This document shows positions 1-9,370 of a stretch of 64,000 nucleotides of DNA, one piece after another. Numbering within the stretch: position 1 is the first letter of the stretch; every line of letters begins with the position of its first letter. Both the position numbers and the translations under genes were made by a program. The notes under the pieces were generated by a model. It was not told where the DNA came from, searched no databases, and saw only the letters and a program-made list of their open reading frames with translations. The DNA is taken from assembly GCF_025860405.1 (NCBI RefSeq), contig NZ_CP063785.1:2170001-2234000 (forward strand), given 5' to 3'. This stretch comes from Tolypothrix sp. PCC 7712 (GTDB lineage: Bacteria > Cyanobacteriota > Cyanobacteriia > Cyanobacteriales > Nostocaceae).

Positions 1-371
1 TATTTACTGAAAAAACCCAAACGATAAAGTATTTTAAATTACGTTATTTACTTATTTCAAAGTGTAAAAACCTCATGTTATACTTCATCGATTATGGTGA
101 GAATTATACTATTTGACTTTCCGGGTGCAATAAATGTATTATCCAAAATTCTGCAAAACTAAACTTGCACAATCTAAAGTTAGCATTCACAATGAGAATA
201 AAAGTAATTGCCTGCTAGTTATTAAGTATCATTTATTACAAAATATTCTAATCGAATGAGATAGATAAGACCTGTGCTAATTTTTATCTACGATACTAGC
301 AAGTAATTCTTGCCCAATAAATCCAGTGTTAAAGTTAGGCACTTTTTAACTTAATTACTCAAAATTAATTA
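1..371. other. AT-rich spacer at left edge
   Basis: I see no convincing ORF, RNA gene or strong hairpin in this AT-rich stretch. It should carry the promoter of the ScpA-like gene that starts at 372, but I could not pick a clear promoter. Confidence 0.5.
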
Positions 372-1202
372 ATGGATGCGTCCGAGCTATTAGAAACAAT
401 TACACTTCTGATCAAGCAAGCTGAACAAGGAGAAATTGATCCTTGGGATGTTCAGGTAATTGAGGTAATTGACCGTTATTTAGAACTAATGGCACCGCAG
501 GCCACAGCTAGAGGCTATGAAGCCGATTTATCTCAATCTGGACAAGCTTTTTTATCAGCATCAATGTTGGTGTTATTCAAAGCCAACACCTTGATGCAAT
601 TGCAATCAGCCGCAGATGAACAAGAACTGATACTTGATGACGCGCTGCTAGAAACCGAAAATGGGCTATTACACCCAGTTAATCGCCTGCCTTTAGAGCA
701 TCACTTGCGTCGTCGTCCAGCTGCAATGCCTCCGCCTAAACGTCGGGTAACTCTGCAAGAGTTAATTGACCAATTGCAGATCATGGCGAACCAGCTCAAA
801 CTTGTCCAAAAAACAAATAAACCAGTCCGTCCTCGCCGTCAGCCGACTGTGCAAAGTATGCGAGCCGCGCTAGAACTGGCACACCAAGAAAATTTGACGG
901 AAGTAGCTGGAGAACTAGAGCAAGTATTACAGCTGTCGGCACAAAAATTACATTTGGAACAAAATTATTTGAATTTGGAACAGCTTGTGGAGTTATGGGT
1001 CGAGAGTAAACAGCCATACCAAAATGGCTCTGCTCATACATCACCACATAGCCACTTAGTTAGCGTATTCTGGGCACTGCTACTGCTATCAGCTCAATCC
1101 AAAGTAGAGCTATTGCAAGAGGAGTTTTACCAAGAAATTAAAATTCGTTTACTAATAGATTCCGCGAACACTCACAAACCCGTGGAGCAGCCTATGAACT
1201 GA
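372..1202 (+). CDS. scpA: ScpA-like segregation and condensation protein
   Basis: This 276-residue protein looks like ScpA, the kleisin subunit that bridges SMC heads in the bacterial condensin complex and helps compact and segregate the chromosome. The N-terminal part has the kleisin pattern of an acidic helix followed by an IDPWDVQV-type motif near residues 22-29, then the SASMLVLFKANTLMQLQS helix around residues 62-80. The C-terminal winged-helix part is less clear. The length matches the family (about 250-280). No scpB or smc is adjacent in the window. The ATG at 372 is the first in-frame start and gives the expected N-terminus; no strong ribosome binding site is seen. The call is firm at family level. 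Confidence 0.85.
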   Translation: MDASELLETITLLIKQAEQGEIDPWDVQVIEVIDRYLELMAPQATARGYEADLSQSGQAFLSASMLVLFKANTLMQLQSAADEQELILDDALLETENGLLHPVNRLPLEHHLRRRPAAMPPPKRRVTLQELIDQLQIMANQLKLVQKTNKPVRPRRQPTVQSMRAALELAHQENLTEVAGELEQVLQLSAQKLHLEQNYLNLEQLVELWVESKQPYQNGSAHTSPHSHLVSVFWALLLLSAQSKVELLQEEFYQEIKIRLLIDSANTHKPVEQPMN

Positions 1203-1428
1203 GCAATATCTATCTACTTATTTAGATAATTTATAGACTACGGTGCCATCAAACCCAAAGTCTAGGTAAATTTAAAAAGTAAGCCATTGCTCGTTAAATG
1301 ACGATGTCGATAGATGCAAAAATCAGCAAATTCCCCTAATCTGTGCTATCAGGGATGAATAAAAACAATAAACCAATGAAGTATAACTTGTTGAAAGTAA
1401 ACTGGCTTGTGGTTGAGGAATAATCTTT

Positions 1429-2595
1429 ATGAAGGCGATGATTCTTGCAGCGGGTAAAGGTACTCGAGTCCGTCCGATTACCTATACAATCCCCAAACCG
1501 ATGATTCCTATACTGCAAAAACCAGTAATGGAATTTTTACTTGAACTGTTGCGTCAGCATGGCTTTGACCAAATTATGGTCAATGTGAGCCATTTAGCAG
1601 AGGAAATTGAAAACTATTTCCGTGATGGTCAGAGGTTTGGTGTACAAATTGCCTATTCCTTTGAAGGGCAAATTGTGGACGGTACACTGGTGGGGGAAGC
1701 AGTCGGATCTGCTGGCGGGATGCGGCGTATCCAAGACTTTTCACCGTTTTTCGATGATACTTTTGTGGTATTGTGCGGTGACGCTTTGATTGACTTAGAT
1801 TTAACTGAAGCAGTCAAGTGGCATCGAGCTAAAGGGTCGATCGCTACAATTATTACGAAATCTGTTCCCAAGGAAGAGGTTTCTAGCTATGGTGTCGTCG
1901 TGACTGACGACGATGGGCGTGTGAAAGCTTTCCAAGAAAAACCCTCCACCGAAGAAGCCCTCAGCACCAACATCAACACCGGGATTTACATTTTTGAACC
2001 GGAAGTATTTAAATATATTCCTTCTGGCATTGAGTACGACATTGGTAGTCAGCTATTCCCCAAACTGGTAGAAATTGGCGCGCCTTTCCATGCGATCGCA
2101 ATGGATTTTGAATGGGTAGATATTGGTAAAGTACCAGATTACTGGCGGGCGATTCGTGGTGTACTACTAGGTGAAATTAAAAACGTCCAAATCCCTGGAC
2201 ATGAGGTTGCACCTGGAATTTACACAGGCTTAAATGTTGCTGTCAATTGGGACAAAGTTGATATTACAGGCCCAGTTTACATTGGTGGCATGACCAGAAT
2301 TGAAGACGGCGCGAAAATCGTCGGCCCGGCGATGATTGGCCCCAATTGCTGGATTTGTAGCGGGGCGACAGTAGAGAACAGCGTGATTTTTGAATGGTCA
2401 CGCCTCGGCCCAGAAGTTCGCCTCATAGATAAATTAGTGTTTGGGCGTTATTGTGTCGATAAAACTGGAGCCACCATTGATGTCCAAGCAGCAGCCTTAG
2501 ACTGGCTGATCACTGATGCACGTCAATCCCCACCATCTCATACTCCAGTAGAAAGACAAGCGATCGCAGAATTGCTCAATACGACTGCTATTTAG
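1429..2595 (+). CDS. Nucleotide-sugar pyrophosphorylase (mannose-1-P guanylyltransferase / glucose-1-P nucleotidyltransferase type)
   Basis: The 388-residue protein transfers a nucleotidyl group to a sugar 1-phosphate, making an NDP-sugar for polysaccharide or glycan synthesis. The N-terminus carries the family signature LAAGKGTRVRPIT followed by PKPMIPI (residues 6-28), and the FVVLCGDALIDLD metal/sugar-binding region lies near residue 114. The C-terminal third (from about residue 265) has spaced small-hydrophobic repeats (IGGMTRIEDGAKIVGPAMIG) typical of a left-handed beta-helix. The sugar specificity cannot be read from sequence. The ATG at 1429 is preceded by GAGGA at suitable spacing. 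It is transcribed in the same direction as the ScpA-like gene, 226 bases downstream of it. Confidence 0.85.
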   Translation: MKAMILAAGKGTRVRPITYTIPKPMIPILQKPVMEFLLELLRQHGFDQIMVNVSHLAEEIENYFRDGQRFGVQIAYSFEGQIVDGTLVGEAVGSAGGMRRIQDFSPFFDDTFVVLCGDALIDLDLTEAVKWHRAKGSIATIITKSVPKEEVSSYGVVVTDDDGRVKAFQEKPSTEEALSTNINTGIYIFEPEVFKYIPSGIEYDIGSQLFPKLVEIGAPFHAIAMDFEWVDIGKVPDYWRAIRGVLLGEIKNVQIPGHEVAPGIYTGLNVAVNWDKVDITGPVYIGGMTRIEDGAKIVGPAMIGPNCWICSGATVENSVIFEWSRLGPEVRLIDKLVFGRYCVDKTGATIDVQAAALDWLITDARQSPPSHTPVERQAIAELLNTTAI

Positions 2596-2745
2596 GGGAT
2601 AGGGCATGGGGCATGGGGCATGGGGCATTGGTAATTGGTAATTGGGGTTTGTCATTTGTCATTCGTCATTCGTCATTTGCTGTTTGTTATTCCCCTTTTC
2701 CCTTTCCCCAATCCCCAATCCCTAGTCCCCAGTTCCCAACCCCTA
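2590..2745. repeat. Short tandem repeat cluster (CATGGGG, GGTAATT, GTCATTCGTCATT, CCCCAAT)
   Basis: Tandem and mixed 7-8 base units fill the spacer between the convergent nucleotidyltransferase and speA genes. The CATGGGG-type units start right at the stop codon of the first gene. This is the short tandemly repeated repetitive sequence type typical of heterocyst-forming cyanobacteria. Confidence 0.85.
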
Positions 2746-4761
2746 ACTATTCAAATACGTGTATCTTCTCAGACTTTGCTCGTAAGTTTGTAAGAGTCGC
2801 TGAGATTCTGCTAAGGTGATGCGCTTTTCCTCCAGGGCTTTTTCACAACGCTGGCGGATGTTTTCTACCATGTCTTCGGAATCGTACTGCACGTAGCTAA
2901 CTACTTCGCTCATGGTATCGCCTTTGACGACATGTTCAATTTGGTAACCTTTGGGGGTCAATTGAATGTGAACTGCGTTAGTATCGCCAAATAGGTTGTG
3001 TAAATTACCCATGATTTCTTGGTAGGCTCCACTGAGGAACATTCCCAAATAATAGGGTTCGCCTGGTTTAAAGGTGTGCAGTTCTAAAACAGATTTGACA
3101 TCACGCAAATCAATAAAGCGGTCAATTTTGCCATCGCTATCGCAGGTGAGGTCTGCCAAAATTCCCCGCCGAATTGGTTCTTCATCTAAACGGTGGATGG
3201 GCATAATCGGGAATAATTGATCAATCGCCCAGCAATCTGGTGCTGATTGAAACACCGATAAATTAGCGTAGTAGATGGAAGCCATGATTTTTTCTAGGTC
3301 TTCCAGTTCGTCTGGTACGTATTCCTGCTGTCTAGTGATGTTTAAAATTTTCTGACAACAAGCCCAGTAGAGACGTTCAGCTTTAGCCCGTTCTCTTAGG
3401 CGTAAAATACCCAAGTTGAAACGGCTGATAGCTTCTTCTTTAAATTGGGCTGCGTCGTGGTAAAACTCCTGATAATTTTCTTTGTTAATCGATTGGTAGG
3501 TTTCCCAGAGGTAATTAATAATTGGGGATTCGCCTTCTTGTGGCGGTTCTGGGGTATCGAGGGGGACATCGCTGGTACTGAGAACATCAAAAATCAATAC
3601 CGATTGATGAGATGCGATCGCTCTACCACTTTCACTAATCAGGGTAGGTACGGGAATTTGCCGTTCAGCACAGGTATCTTTTAACTCTGCCACGATGTCG
3701 TTGGCATAGTTTTGCATATTATAGTTTTTCGAGGCGTAGAAGTTGGTTTGGGAGCCATCATAATCTACACCCAAGCCGCCACCGACATCGAGATATTTCA
3801 TATCTGCCCCCAACATTGCCAACTCTACGTAAATGCGGCTGGCTTCTTGAATGGCATCTTTAATCACGTTAATGGCTGAAATCTGGGAGCCGATGTGGAA
3901 ATGCATCAACTGCAAGGAATCGAGCAAATCAGCTTCGCGTAACTTGTCAACCGCCTCAATCACCTCAGGCATAGTTAGACCAAATTTAGCGCGATCGCCA
4001 CTGGAACTACCCCAGCGTCCCATACCTTGGGTACTGAGTTTAGCTCTTACTCCTAAGATGGGTTTAATACCTAATTGACGGTTAGCGGCAATTACTAAAT
4101 CGACCTCTTCAATTTGTTCTAGGACAATAATTGGCGTTTGACCTAGCCTTTGAGCCAACATTGCCGTTTCGATGTATTCTTGGTCTTTGTAGCCGTTGCA
4201 AATTAATAATGCTCCTGGGGTATCCAAGATAGCCAGAGCAATCATTAATTCTGGCTTAGAGCCAGCTTCTAAACCAAATTGATGTGGCTTACCAAATCTG
4301 ACCAAATCCTCAATTAAATGGCGTTGCTGGTTACATTTAACAGGAAATACACCACGATAAACACCAGGATAGTTATAGCGAGCGATCGCCTTCGCAAAAC
4401 AAGCATTTAAACGCTCAATCCGGTCTTCCAAAATGTCTGAAAAGCGAATCAACATCGGCAGGCCTAAATTGCGCTGCTTCAAAGCGTTGACCAATTCAAA
4501 CAAATCCAAAGAACCACCGCGATCGCCTTTTGGGGAAACAGTGACATGACCAGCCGCGTTAATCGAAAAATAAGGTTGTCCCCAACCTTCAATTCGATAT
4601 AGCGCTTCGCTGTCCTCAATTTTCCAAGCGCGAGGCGAATCATCAGTGATAGTACTAGGCGCTAACAGCTTTTTTGGCTTATGGTTTTTCACTTCTGGTT
4701 TGTGTCCATTAGACGGCAGCTTAACTATCTCTTCAGATGTAGCAGTTGACTCAACACCCAT
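2743..4761 (-). CDS. speA: Biosynthetic arginine decarboxylase
   Basis: The 672-residue enzyme is a PLP-dependent fold-III decarboxylase that converts arginine to agmatine, the first step of polyamine synthesis in cyanobacteria. The PLP lysine is visible in VYRGVFPVKCNQQRHL (about residue 140). The FHIGSQ motif (about residue 291), LDVGGGLGVDYDGS (about residue 325) and a C-terminal CDSDGKID segment are the expected landmarks. The length fits the SpeA family (about 630-680). The ATG at 4761 gives an extra, low-complexity N-terminal segment of about 45 residues common in cyanobacterial copies. It is convergent with the upstream nucleotidyltransferase gene, and its C-terminal end touches the repeat cluster. 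Confidence 0.95.
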   Translation of the reverse strand: MGVESTATSEEIVKLPSNGHKPEVKNHKPKKLLAPSTITDDSPRAWKIEDSEALYRIEGWGQPYFSINAAGHVTVSPKGDRGGSLDLFELVNALKQRNLGLPMLIRFSDILEDRIERLNACFAKAIARYNYPGVYRGVFPVKCNQQRHLIEDLVRFGKPHQFGLEAGSKPELMIALAILDTPGALLICNGYKDQEYIETAMLAQRLGQTPIIVLEQIEEVDLVIAANRQLGIKPILGVRAKLSTQGMGRWGSSSGDRAKFGLTMPEVIEAVDKLREADLLDSLQLMHFHIGSQISAINVIKDAIQEASRIYVELAMLGADMKYLDVGGGLGVDYDGSQTNFYASKNYNMQNYANDIVAELKDTCAERQIPVPTLISESGRAIASHQSVLIFDVLSTSDVPLDTPEPPQEGESPIINYLWETYQSINKENYQEFYHDAAQFKEEAISRFNLGILRLRERAKAERLYWACCQKILNITRQQEYVPDELEDLEKIMASIYYANLSVFQSAPDCWAIDQLFPIMPIHRLDEEPIRRGILADLTCDSDGKIDRFIDLRDVKSVLELHTFKPGEPYYLGMFLSGAYQEIMGNLHNLFGDTNAVHIQLTPKGYQIEHVVKGDTMSEVVSYVQYDSEDMVENIRQRCEKALEEKRITLAESQRLLQTYEQSLRRYTYLNS

Positions 4762-4875
4762 TTATTCCTGACCTCTGTGTTTCACCCACGAATTTTCAAT
4801 TTAACGCATTCATTTGCGATCGCATATGCACCCAGAGATAATTTCTGAGATAAACTCTGATTGGTCAAGAGTCGT

Positions 4876-4965
4876 CTGTTACTTATCATTAGTCATTGGT
4901 CATTTGTCATTAGGGTCAAAATCCCTAAAGTATCAACAAATGACAAAGAACTAAGGACAAAGAAC
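4876..4965. repeat. TCATT/GTCATTAG short repeats upstream of ndk
   Basis: Repeated GTCATTAG/GTCATTGG/GTCATTTG units and a shorter opposite-strand group (CAAATGACAAAG) lie between the divergent speA and ndk genes. They leave little room for a promoter other than at 4966-5012. Confidence 0.7.
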
Positions 4966-5012
4966 AAAAGATAATTGATCTTGAAAAATTTATTAAGTTT
5001 TCGGAGATAGCT

Positions 5013-5462
5013 TTGGAACGCACATTTTTGGCAATTAAACCCGACGGCGTACAACGCGGACTAGTCAGCGAAATTATCGGTCGCTTTGAAAAAAAAGGCT
5101 TTACCCTCGTGGGTTTAAAGCTGCTTCACCCCAGTCGGGAATTAGCTGAACAACATTATGACGTTCACCGCGAAAGACCCTTCTTTGCAGGATTAGTTGA
5201 ATTTATCACCTCCGGCCCCGTAGTAGCGATGGTTTGGGAAGGTGAAGGCGTAATCGCCTCTGCAAGAAAGTTGATTGGTGCAACCAACCCCCTCAACGCC
5301 GAACCTGGAACCATTCGCGGCGATTTAGGGATCAACATTGGTCGCAACATCATCCACGGTTCCGATGCTCCGGAAACAGCTCAAAAAGAAGTTGCTCTGT
5401 GGTTTAAGGATGAAGAATTAGTTAACTGGAAACCAGAAGTAACTCCTTGGTTGCACGAGTAG
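5013..5462 (+). CDS. ndk: Nucleoside diphosphate kinase
   Basis: This 149-residue enzyme transfers the gamma phosphate between nucleoside triphosphates and diphosphates through a phosphohistidine. The protein starts [16 protein letters not shown] and contains the active-site His in [15 protein letters not shown] (about residue 115-129). The length is the standard one. The start is a TTG codon at 5013, supported by CGGAGAT eight bases upstream and by the canonical N-terminus; no ATG is available at this point. The stop is followed directly by G-rich short repeats. Confidence 0.97.
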   Translation: MERTFLAIKPDGVQRGLVSEIIGRFEKKGFTLVGLKLLHPSRELAEQHYDVHRERPFFAGLVEFITSGPVVAMVWEGEGVIASARKLIGATNPLNAEPGTIRGDLGINIGRNIIHGSDAPETAQKEVALWFKDEELVNWKPEVTPWLHE

Positions 5463-5590
5463 GGAGTTAGGGATTGGGGATTGGGGATTGGGGATGAGGG
5501 GGAAAAGGGTAAAGGGGAAAGGGTAAAGGGGAAAGGGGAAAAGGAAAAAAAGGGAAATTATTATTACCCATTACCCATTACCCAATCCCC
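5462..5590. repeat. GGGGATT/AAAGGGG short tandem repeats
   Basis: GGGGATTGGGGATT units pass into GGTAAAGGGGAAAGGG purine-rich units and then CCCATTACCCATTACCC. They fill the whole spacer between the convergent ndk and TerC-like genes. Confidence 0.85.
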
Positions 5591-6315
5591 TACTTTGGTA
5601 CTTCAGTTTTTTCAGACAATTCTTGGGGTACTTCTATATTTGTGCGTTTGGAAAAGCCCCAAGCTAGGATCAGACCGATCGCAGTAATCATTAACCATTC
5701 GGGCGGAACTAAGCTATCGTTTACCACCTTCAATAACAGACGCAAACCTACAAATGCGACAGTTATATAGCCTGCGTCTTCTAGGTTTTCAAATTCGTCT
5801 AGCCAACGGATAAATAATTCCGCCATGAAGCGCAGGGTAATGATCCCAATGGTTGCACCTGTTAATACCAACCACCTTTCTTGAGAAACTGCGATCGCAG
5901 TTGTCACGCTATCTAAAGAAAATGCCATATCAGTAAAAGCTATTACTGGTATCGCTTGCCACAAAGAATTAAAACGCGGCCCGTGATGGTGATTCTCTTC
6001 ATCTGTTTCTTGGGATGTGAAGTGTTGGAATACTAGCCATAGTAGATAAGCCGCACCCAGAAGTTCAAATTGCCATAAATTTTGTACCCAGGTAGCTGTC
6101 AGAATTAATGTAATCCTGAGCACATAGGCAACAACTAATCCCAAGTTTAGCGCCTGTCGCTCAACTTTTTTATCTTCCAATCCTTGAGCGATCGCAGCGA
6201 GGGCGATCGCATTATCAGCAGATAGCACTGCTTCTAAAAACACCAGGATAAGCAGAACTATAGGAGCTTCAACGCTAAAGTGAAAATGAAGATAATCAAA
6301 AATTTTGTCTAGCAT
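5590..6315 (-). CDS. TerC family integral membrane protein
   Basis: The 241-residue protein belongs to the TerC/Alx membrane family, linked in other bacteria to metal (Mn) homeostasis and tellurite resistance. The hallmark is the acidic membrane motif FLEAVLSADNAIALAAIAQ at residues 27-45. A second half-repeat, AIPVIAFTDMAFSLDSVTTAIAV (about residues 120-142), also carries Asp in the membrane, so the pseudo-repeat architecture is intact. About seven hydrophobic segments are visible. ATG at 6315 gives an amphipathic N-terminus. The real substrate is unknown. Confidence 0.85.
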   Translation of the reverse strand: MLDKIFDYLHFHFSVEAPIVLLILVFLEAVLSADNAIALAAIAQGLEDKKVERQALNLGLVVAYVLRITLILTATWVQNLWQFELLGAAYLLWLVFQHFTSQETDEENHHHGPRFNSLWQAIPVIAFTDMAFSLDSVTTAIAVSQERWLVLTGATIGIITLRFMAELFIRWLDEFENLEDAGYITVAFVGLRLLLKVVNDSLVPPEWLMITAIGLILAWGFSKRTNIEVPQELSEKTEVPK

Positions 6316-6863
6316 TCCAAGTATCTCAAGCAGCGTAAATTAAAAATTAACAACAGCAACGAATTTCATCCTCTAAAGTGCAAGCAATTGCTACTTTTAT
6401 CCAGCTTAACTTGGCTGTGGTTGATTCTAAAAACTCTGGAATTGGCGCAATCACAGGGTAGTTAGAGTTTGTTGAGTGTAGCATGACACACCAGAAGTCT
6501 TAACATTCTCTTAAAAAAACTCTTGAGAAATCAAGTACGGAAATACCTAAATAAATTTCTATCACCCCACTTTTTGCAAAAAGCTAGGATCTAGGCAAGA
6601 AGTTTTTAGGACTTACGCAACTGATAGACTCATTTTCTGGTTTAAGAGTCAAGAGTCAAAGGTCAAGGGTCAAAAATTCAGGTTTTTTGGACTCTTGACA
6701 AACCTAAACGAAAAAAATATGACACTTGCGTAAGTCCTAGATATGACAAATCACAACCCGACACGCCGTCAAGATGACCGAAAGGGTTGAGAAATAGCAT
6801 TTCTCTAAGATTGTGACTGGTGGGAGGTATTACTATAAAAACAATACTTTAGGAATCTTAATA
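6316..6863. other. Spacer between divergent terC-like and hydrolase genes
   Basis: This 548-base spacer separates two divergent genes. It contains the MITE-like element at 6607-6739, with GTCAAGAGTCAAAGGTCAAGGGTCAA short repeats inside it. I see no ORF or RNA gene. Confidence 0.5.
6607..6739. mobile_element. MITE-like element, 14-bp perfect terminal inverted repeats
   Basis: The ends TAGGACTTACGCAA and TTGCGTAAGTCCTA are exact reverse complements and enclose about 105 bases without coding capacity. This looks like a non-autonomous transposable element. The interior contains heptameric GTCAAGG-like repeats. I see no clear target-site duplication. Confidence 0.6.
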
Positions 6864-7754
6864 ATGAATTTAACTACCCAACAGTTACCTTCAGCCACTT
6901 TAGAAAAATTCCTTTGGACTTGGCGGGGCTATAAAATTCAGTACACTGTCATGGGTACAGGAGAACCCCTAGTACTAGTACATGGCTTTGGCGCTTCGAT
7001 TGGACATTGGCGCAAAAATATTCCAGCTTTAGCAAAAGCAGGTTATCAAGTTTTCGCTGTAGATTTGTTGGGTTTTGGTGGTTCCGAAAAAGCACCAATT
7101 GATTACAGTTTGGAAATTTGGGTAGAACTGCTCAAAGATTTTTGGTATGCACACATCAATCAACCTGCCGTATTTATCGGTAACTCCATTGGTGCATTAA
7201 TCAGCTTAATGGTACTGGCAGAACATCCAGAAATGGCCGCAGGTGGTGTTTTAATTAACTCTGCTGGTGGTTTAAGCCATCGTCCCCATGAATTGAACCC
7301 ACCATTAAGGGTTGTGATGGCAGCATTTAATAAAGTAGTGCGATCGCCCCTCACAGGCAAGTTTGTCTTTAACCGCATCCGTCAAAAATCCCAAATTCGC
7401 CGCACACTTTATCAGGTTTATCGTAACCGGGAAGCTGTTACTGATGAATTAGTTGATTTACTTTATACTCCCGCTTGCGACCCTGGCGCGCAGAAAGTCT
7501 TTGCATCGATTCTTACAGCCCCTGCTGGGCCTACTCCTGGGGAACTTTTGCCTAAAGTTGAACGTCCTTTATTAGTAATTTGGGGTGCTGACGATCCTTG
7601 GACACCAATTACGGGGGCAAAGATTTACGAAGAAGCGCGTGAGAATGGTAAAGCCATCAAAGTTATCCCCATTCCCAACGCTGGTCATTGTCCTCATGAT
7701 GAAGTTCCAGATATTGTCAATTCCCAAATTGTGGATTGGCTAGCGCAAAGGTGA
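6864..7754 (+). CDS. Alpha/beta hydrolase
   Basis: This is an alpha/beta-hydrolase-fold protein of 296 residues from the ATG at 6864. VHGFGASIGHWRKNI is the oxyanion-hole loop, GNSIGALISL contains the nucleophile Ser in the G-x-S-x-G elbow, and NAGHCPHDE near the C-terminus provides the catalytic His. The acid is likely in WGADDPWTP. An upstream GTG at 6813 would add 17 unlikely residues (MTGGRYYYKNN...), so I chose the internal ATG. The substrate is unknown. Similar cyanobacterial proteins are often annotated as hydrolases of plastid-like pigment or lipid metabolism, which is not shown here. Confidence 0.85.
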   Translation: MNLTTQQLPSATLEKFLWTWRGYKIQYTVMGTGEPLVLVHGFGASIGHWRKNIPALAKAGYQVFAVDLLGFGGSEKAPIDYSLEIWVELLKDFWYAHINQPAVFIGNSIGALISLMVLAEHPEMAAGGVLINSAGGLSHRPHELNPPLRVVMAAFNKVVRSPLTGKFVFNRIRQKSQIRRTLYQVYRNREAVTDELVDLLYTPACDPGAQKVFASILTAPAGPTPGELLPKVERPLLVIWGADDPWTPITGAKIYEEARENGKAIKVIPIPNAGHCPHDEVPDIVNSQIVDWLAQR

Positions 7755-8099
7755 TGATTTCGCGCATGGGCATCTTTAGATGTCTATGCGCCTTTGTGAC
7801 AAGGTGCTATTAACTTGTTAGCAATCCACATCACTTCAAGAAGTCTGGAGTGTAAAGGATAAAGGATGAAACAAAATGCAAGTTATACCAATTTGAAAAA
7901 AGAATGCGACAGATAGTAGGGGCAAGGCAATGCCTTGCCCTCTAGAATATATTGATGTGTCGCCAACATTATTTGAATTGGTATTACATCTATGACGATT
8001 CATAGTCATAGTAGAGGTAATTTCACACTTCATACCTCATACTTCATCCTTTAGCCTTCAGCCTTCATTTGACCAAATTAAATTGTGTGGTAATTGTCT
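7755..8099. other. Spacer with MITE copy 1
   Basis: The 345-base spacer between the hydrolase and the kinase genes holds the 100-base inverted-repeat element at 7885-7984 plus CTTCATACTTCATCCTTTAG-type short repeats. I see no gene. Confidence 0.5.
7885..7984. mobile_element. MITE-like element, copy 1 (ATACCAATTTGA ends)
   Basis: The ends ATACCAATTTGAA and TTTGAATTGGTAT are imperfect inverted repeats. The centre holds a palindrome, GGGCAAGGCA/TGCCTTGCCC. A second copy of about 101 bases with the same ends and centre lies at 49058-49158, which makes this a dispersed non-autonomous element. Confidence 0.7.
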
Positions 8100-9158
8100 A
8101 TGGGGCTTGATGTGCAAAATGGATATCAAGGGAATGTTCCCGTCCATAAATATCCAGATTTTTCTCAGCAAGGCTATCAAGTTATCCGAGAACTAGGACG
8201 CAATCGACAAGCAGGACGTACTACGTATTTAGCTCATGCGCTTAAAACTGAGCAAAAAATCGTAATTAAAGAGTTCCGTTTTGCCCATGCGATTCCTGAT
8301 TCGTCAGTCGTAAAAGCTTATGAAAGTGAAATTGCAATTCTGCAACAAATAAATCATGCACGCGTTCCCCGCTATGTTGATTCTTTTGCAACACCAGCGG
8401 GTTTTTATATGTTGCAGGAATATAAAAATGCCCCTTCTTTAGCATCACAATACAGCTTTCATCCAGAAGAAATCAAAAAAATTGCTATCTCAGTATTAGA
8501 AATTTTGGTTGATTTACAAAAGCGAGTTTCTCCAATTATCCATCGGGATATAAAACCAGAAAATTTGTTAGTTGATCAGCAATTTAATGCTTATTTAGTT
8601 GATTTCGGTTTGGCTCGCAACAAAGGTGCAAAAATGACTCTCAGCAGTTTTGCTGTTGGCACACCAGGTTTTATGCCACCAGAAGAACAATTTGGATATC
8701 CCTTAACGGAGGCATCCGATTTATATAGTTTAGGAGCTACATTGATTTGCTTATTGACTAATACTCGTTCCGTAAATATTAGTCATTTAATTGATGATAA
8801 ATATCGCTTCAAGGTGCAAAAACTACTACCTCAAATCAACCCATACTTCAAGCGCTGGATAATGAAAATGGTAGAATATAAACGCCAGCATCGATATGCT
8901 AATGCAGCAGTTGCTTTAGAAGTATTAAAAACAATTCCAGTACTTGGTAATGCTACAGCTTGGGAAACTTTAGCAGCTACTATAAAGAGGAAAAAGAAAA
9001 TTTTTGTGTTGGGATTAGCAACTATTGGTACAATCGCTACTGCTGGGAAAACCTTAATAATAGCTCAATCAGAAAATATTCATAAGCAAACACTAGAAAC
9101 AAGAGAATGTCACGCATTTAATGCAATTGCTAGTTGTCTCAATAAACCTAACCATTAA
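8100..9158 (+). CDS. Membrane-anchored Ser/Thr protein kinase
   Basis: The 352-residue protein is a Hanks-type kinase. From the start at 8100, the glycine-rich loop region YQVIRELGRNRQAGRTTYLA, the ATP-binding Lys in IVIKEFRF, the catalytic loop IIHRDIKPENLLV, the metal-binding DFG in VDFGLARN, and GTPGFMPPEEQ are all intact. A hydrophobic segment, KIFVLGLATIGTIATAG (about residues 301-317), follows the kinase domain and should be a single membrane anchor, with a short 35-residue tail outside. The TTG at 8094 would add only two residues; the ATG at 8100 is preferred. It opens a run of signalling-type genes, but its targets are unknown. Confidence 0.9.
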   Translation: MGLDVQNGYQGNVPVHKYPDFSQQGYQVIRELGRNRQAGRTTYLAHALKTEQKIVIKEFRFAHAIPDSSVVKAYESEIAILQQINHARVPRYVDSFATPAGFYMLQEYKNAPSLASQYSFHPEEIKKIAISVLEILVDLQKRVSPIIHRDIKPENLLVDQQFNAYLVDFGLARNKGAKMTLSSFAVGTPGFMPPEEQFGYPLTEASDLYSLGATLICLLTNTRSVNISHLIDDKYRFKVQKLLPQINPYFKRWIMKMVEYKRQHRYANAAVALEVLKTIPVLGNATAWETLAATIKRKKKIFVLGLATIGTIATAGKTLIIAQSENIHKQTLETRECHAFNAIASCLNKPNH

Positions 9159-9182
9159 GAGACCATTGATAAAGTGAAACTT

Positions 9183-9334
9183 CTGTAGGGTGTGTTAGGC
9201 GCTGATTTCCAATATGATTTATCAAGAGAGAACTATCCTAGCGCCTAACGCACCATCCACGCGGCGGTGCGTTACGGCTAAATTTCATTGTCTCTCAGCT
9301 CGAAATCATTTCATAGCCGTAACACACCCTACAG
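9183..9334. mobile_element. MITE-like element, 15-bp perfect terminal inverted repeats
   Basis: CTGTAGGGTGTGTTA at the left end and TAACACACCCTACAG at the right end are exact reverse complements 152 bases apart. The interior has its own GCGCCTAACGCACC / GGTGCGTTACG inverted segments. Fragments of the same GGGTGCGTTAGGCGCAACGCACC type recur at 11191-11222 and 50107-50136. Confidence 0.65.
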
Positions 9335-9370
9335 ATAAATAGCACTTACTTTTAGTAAACATTGCTGCTC

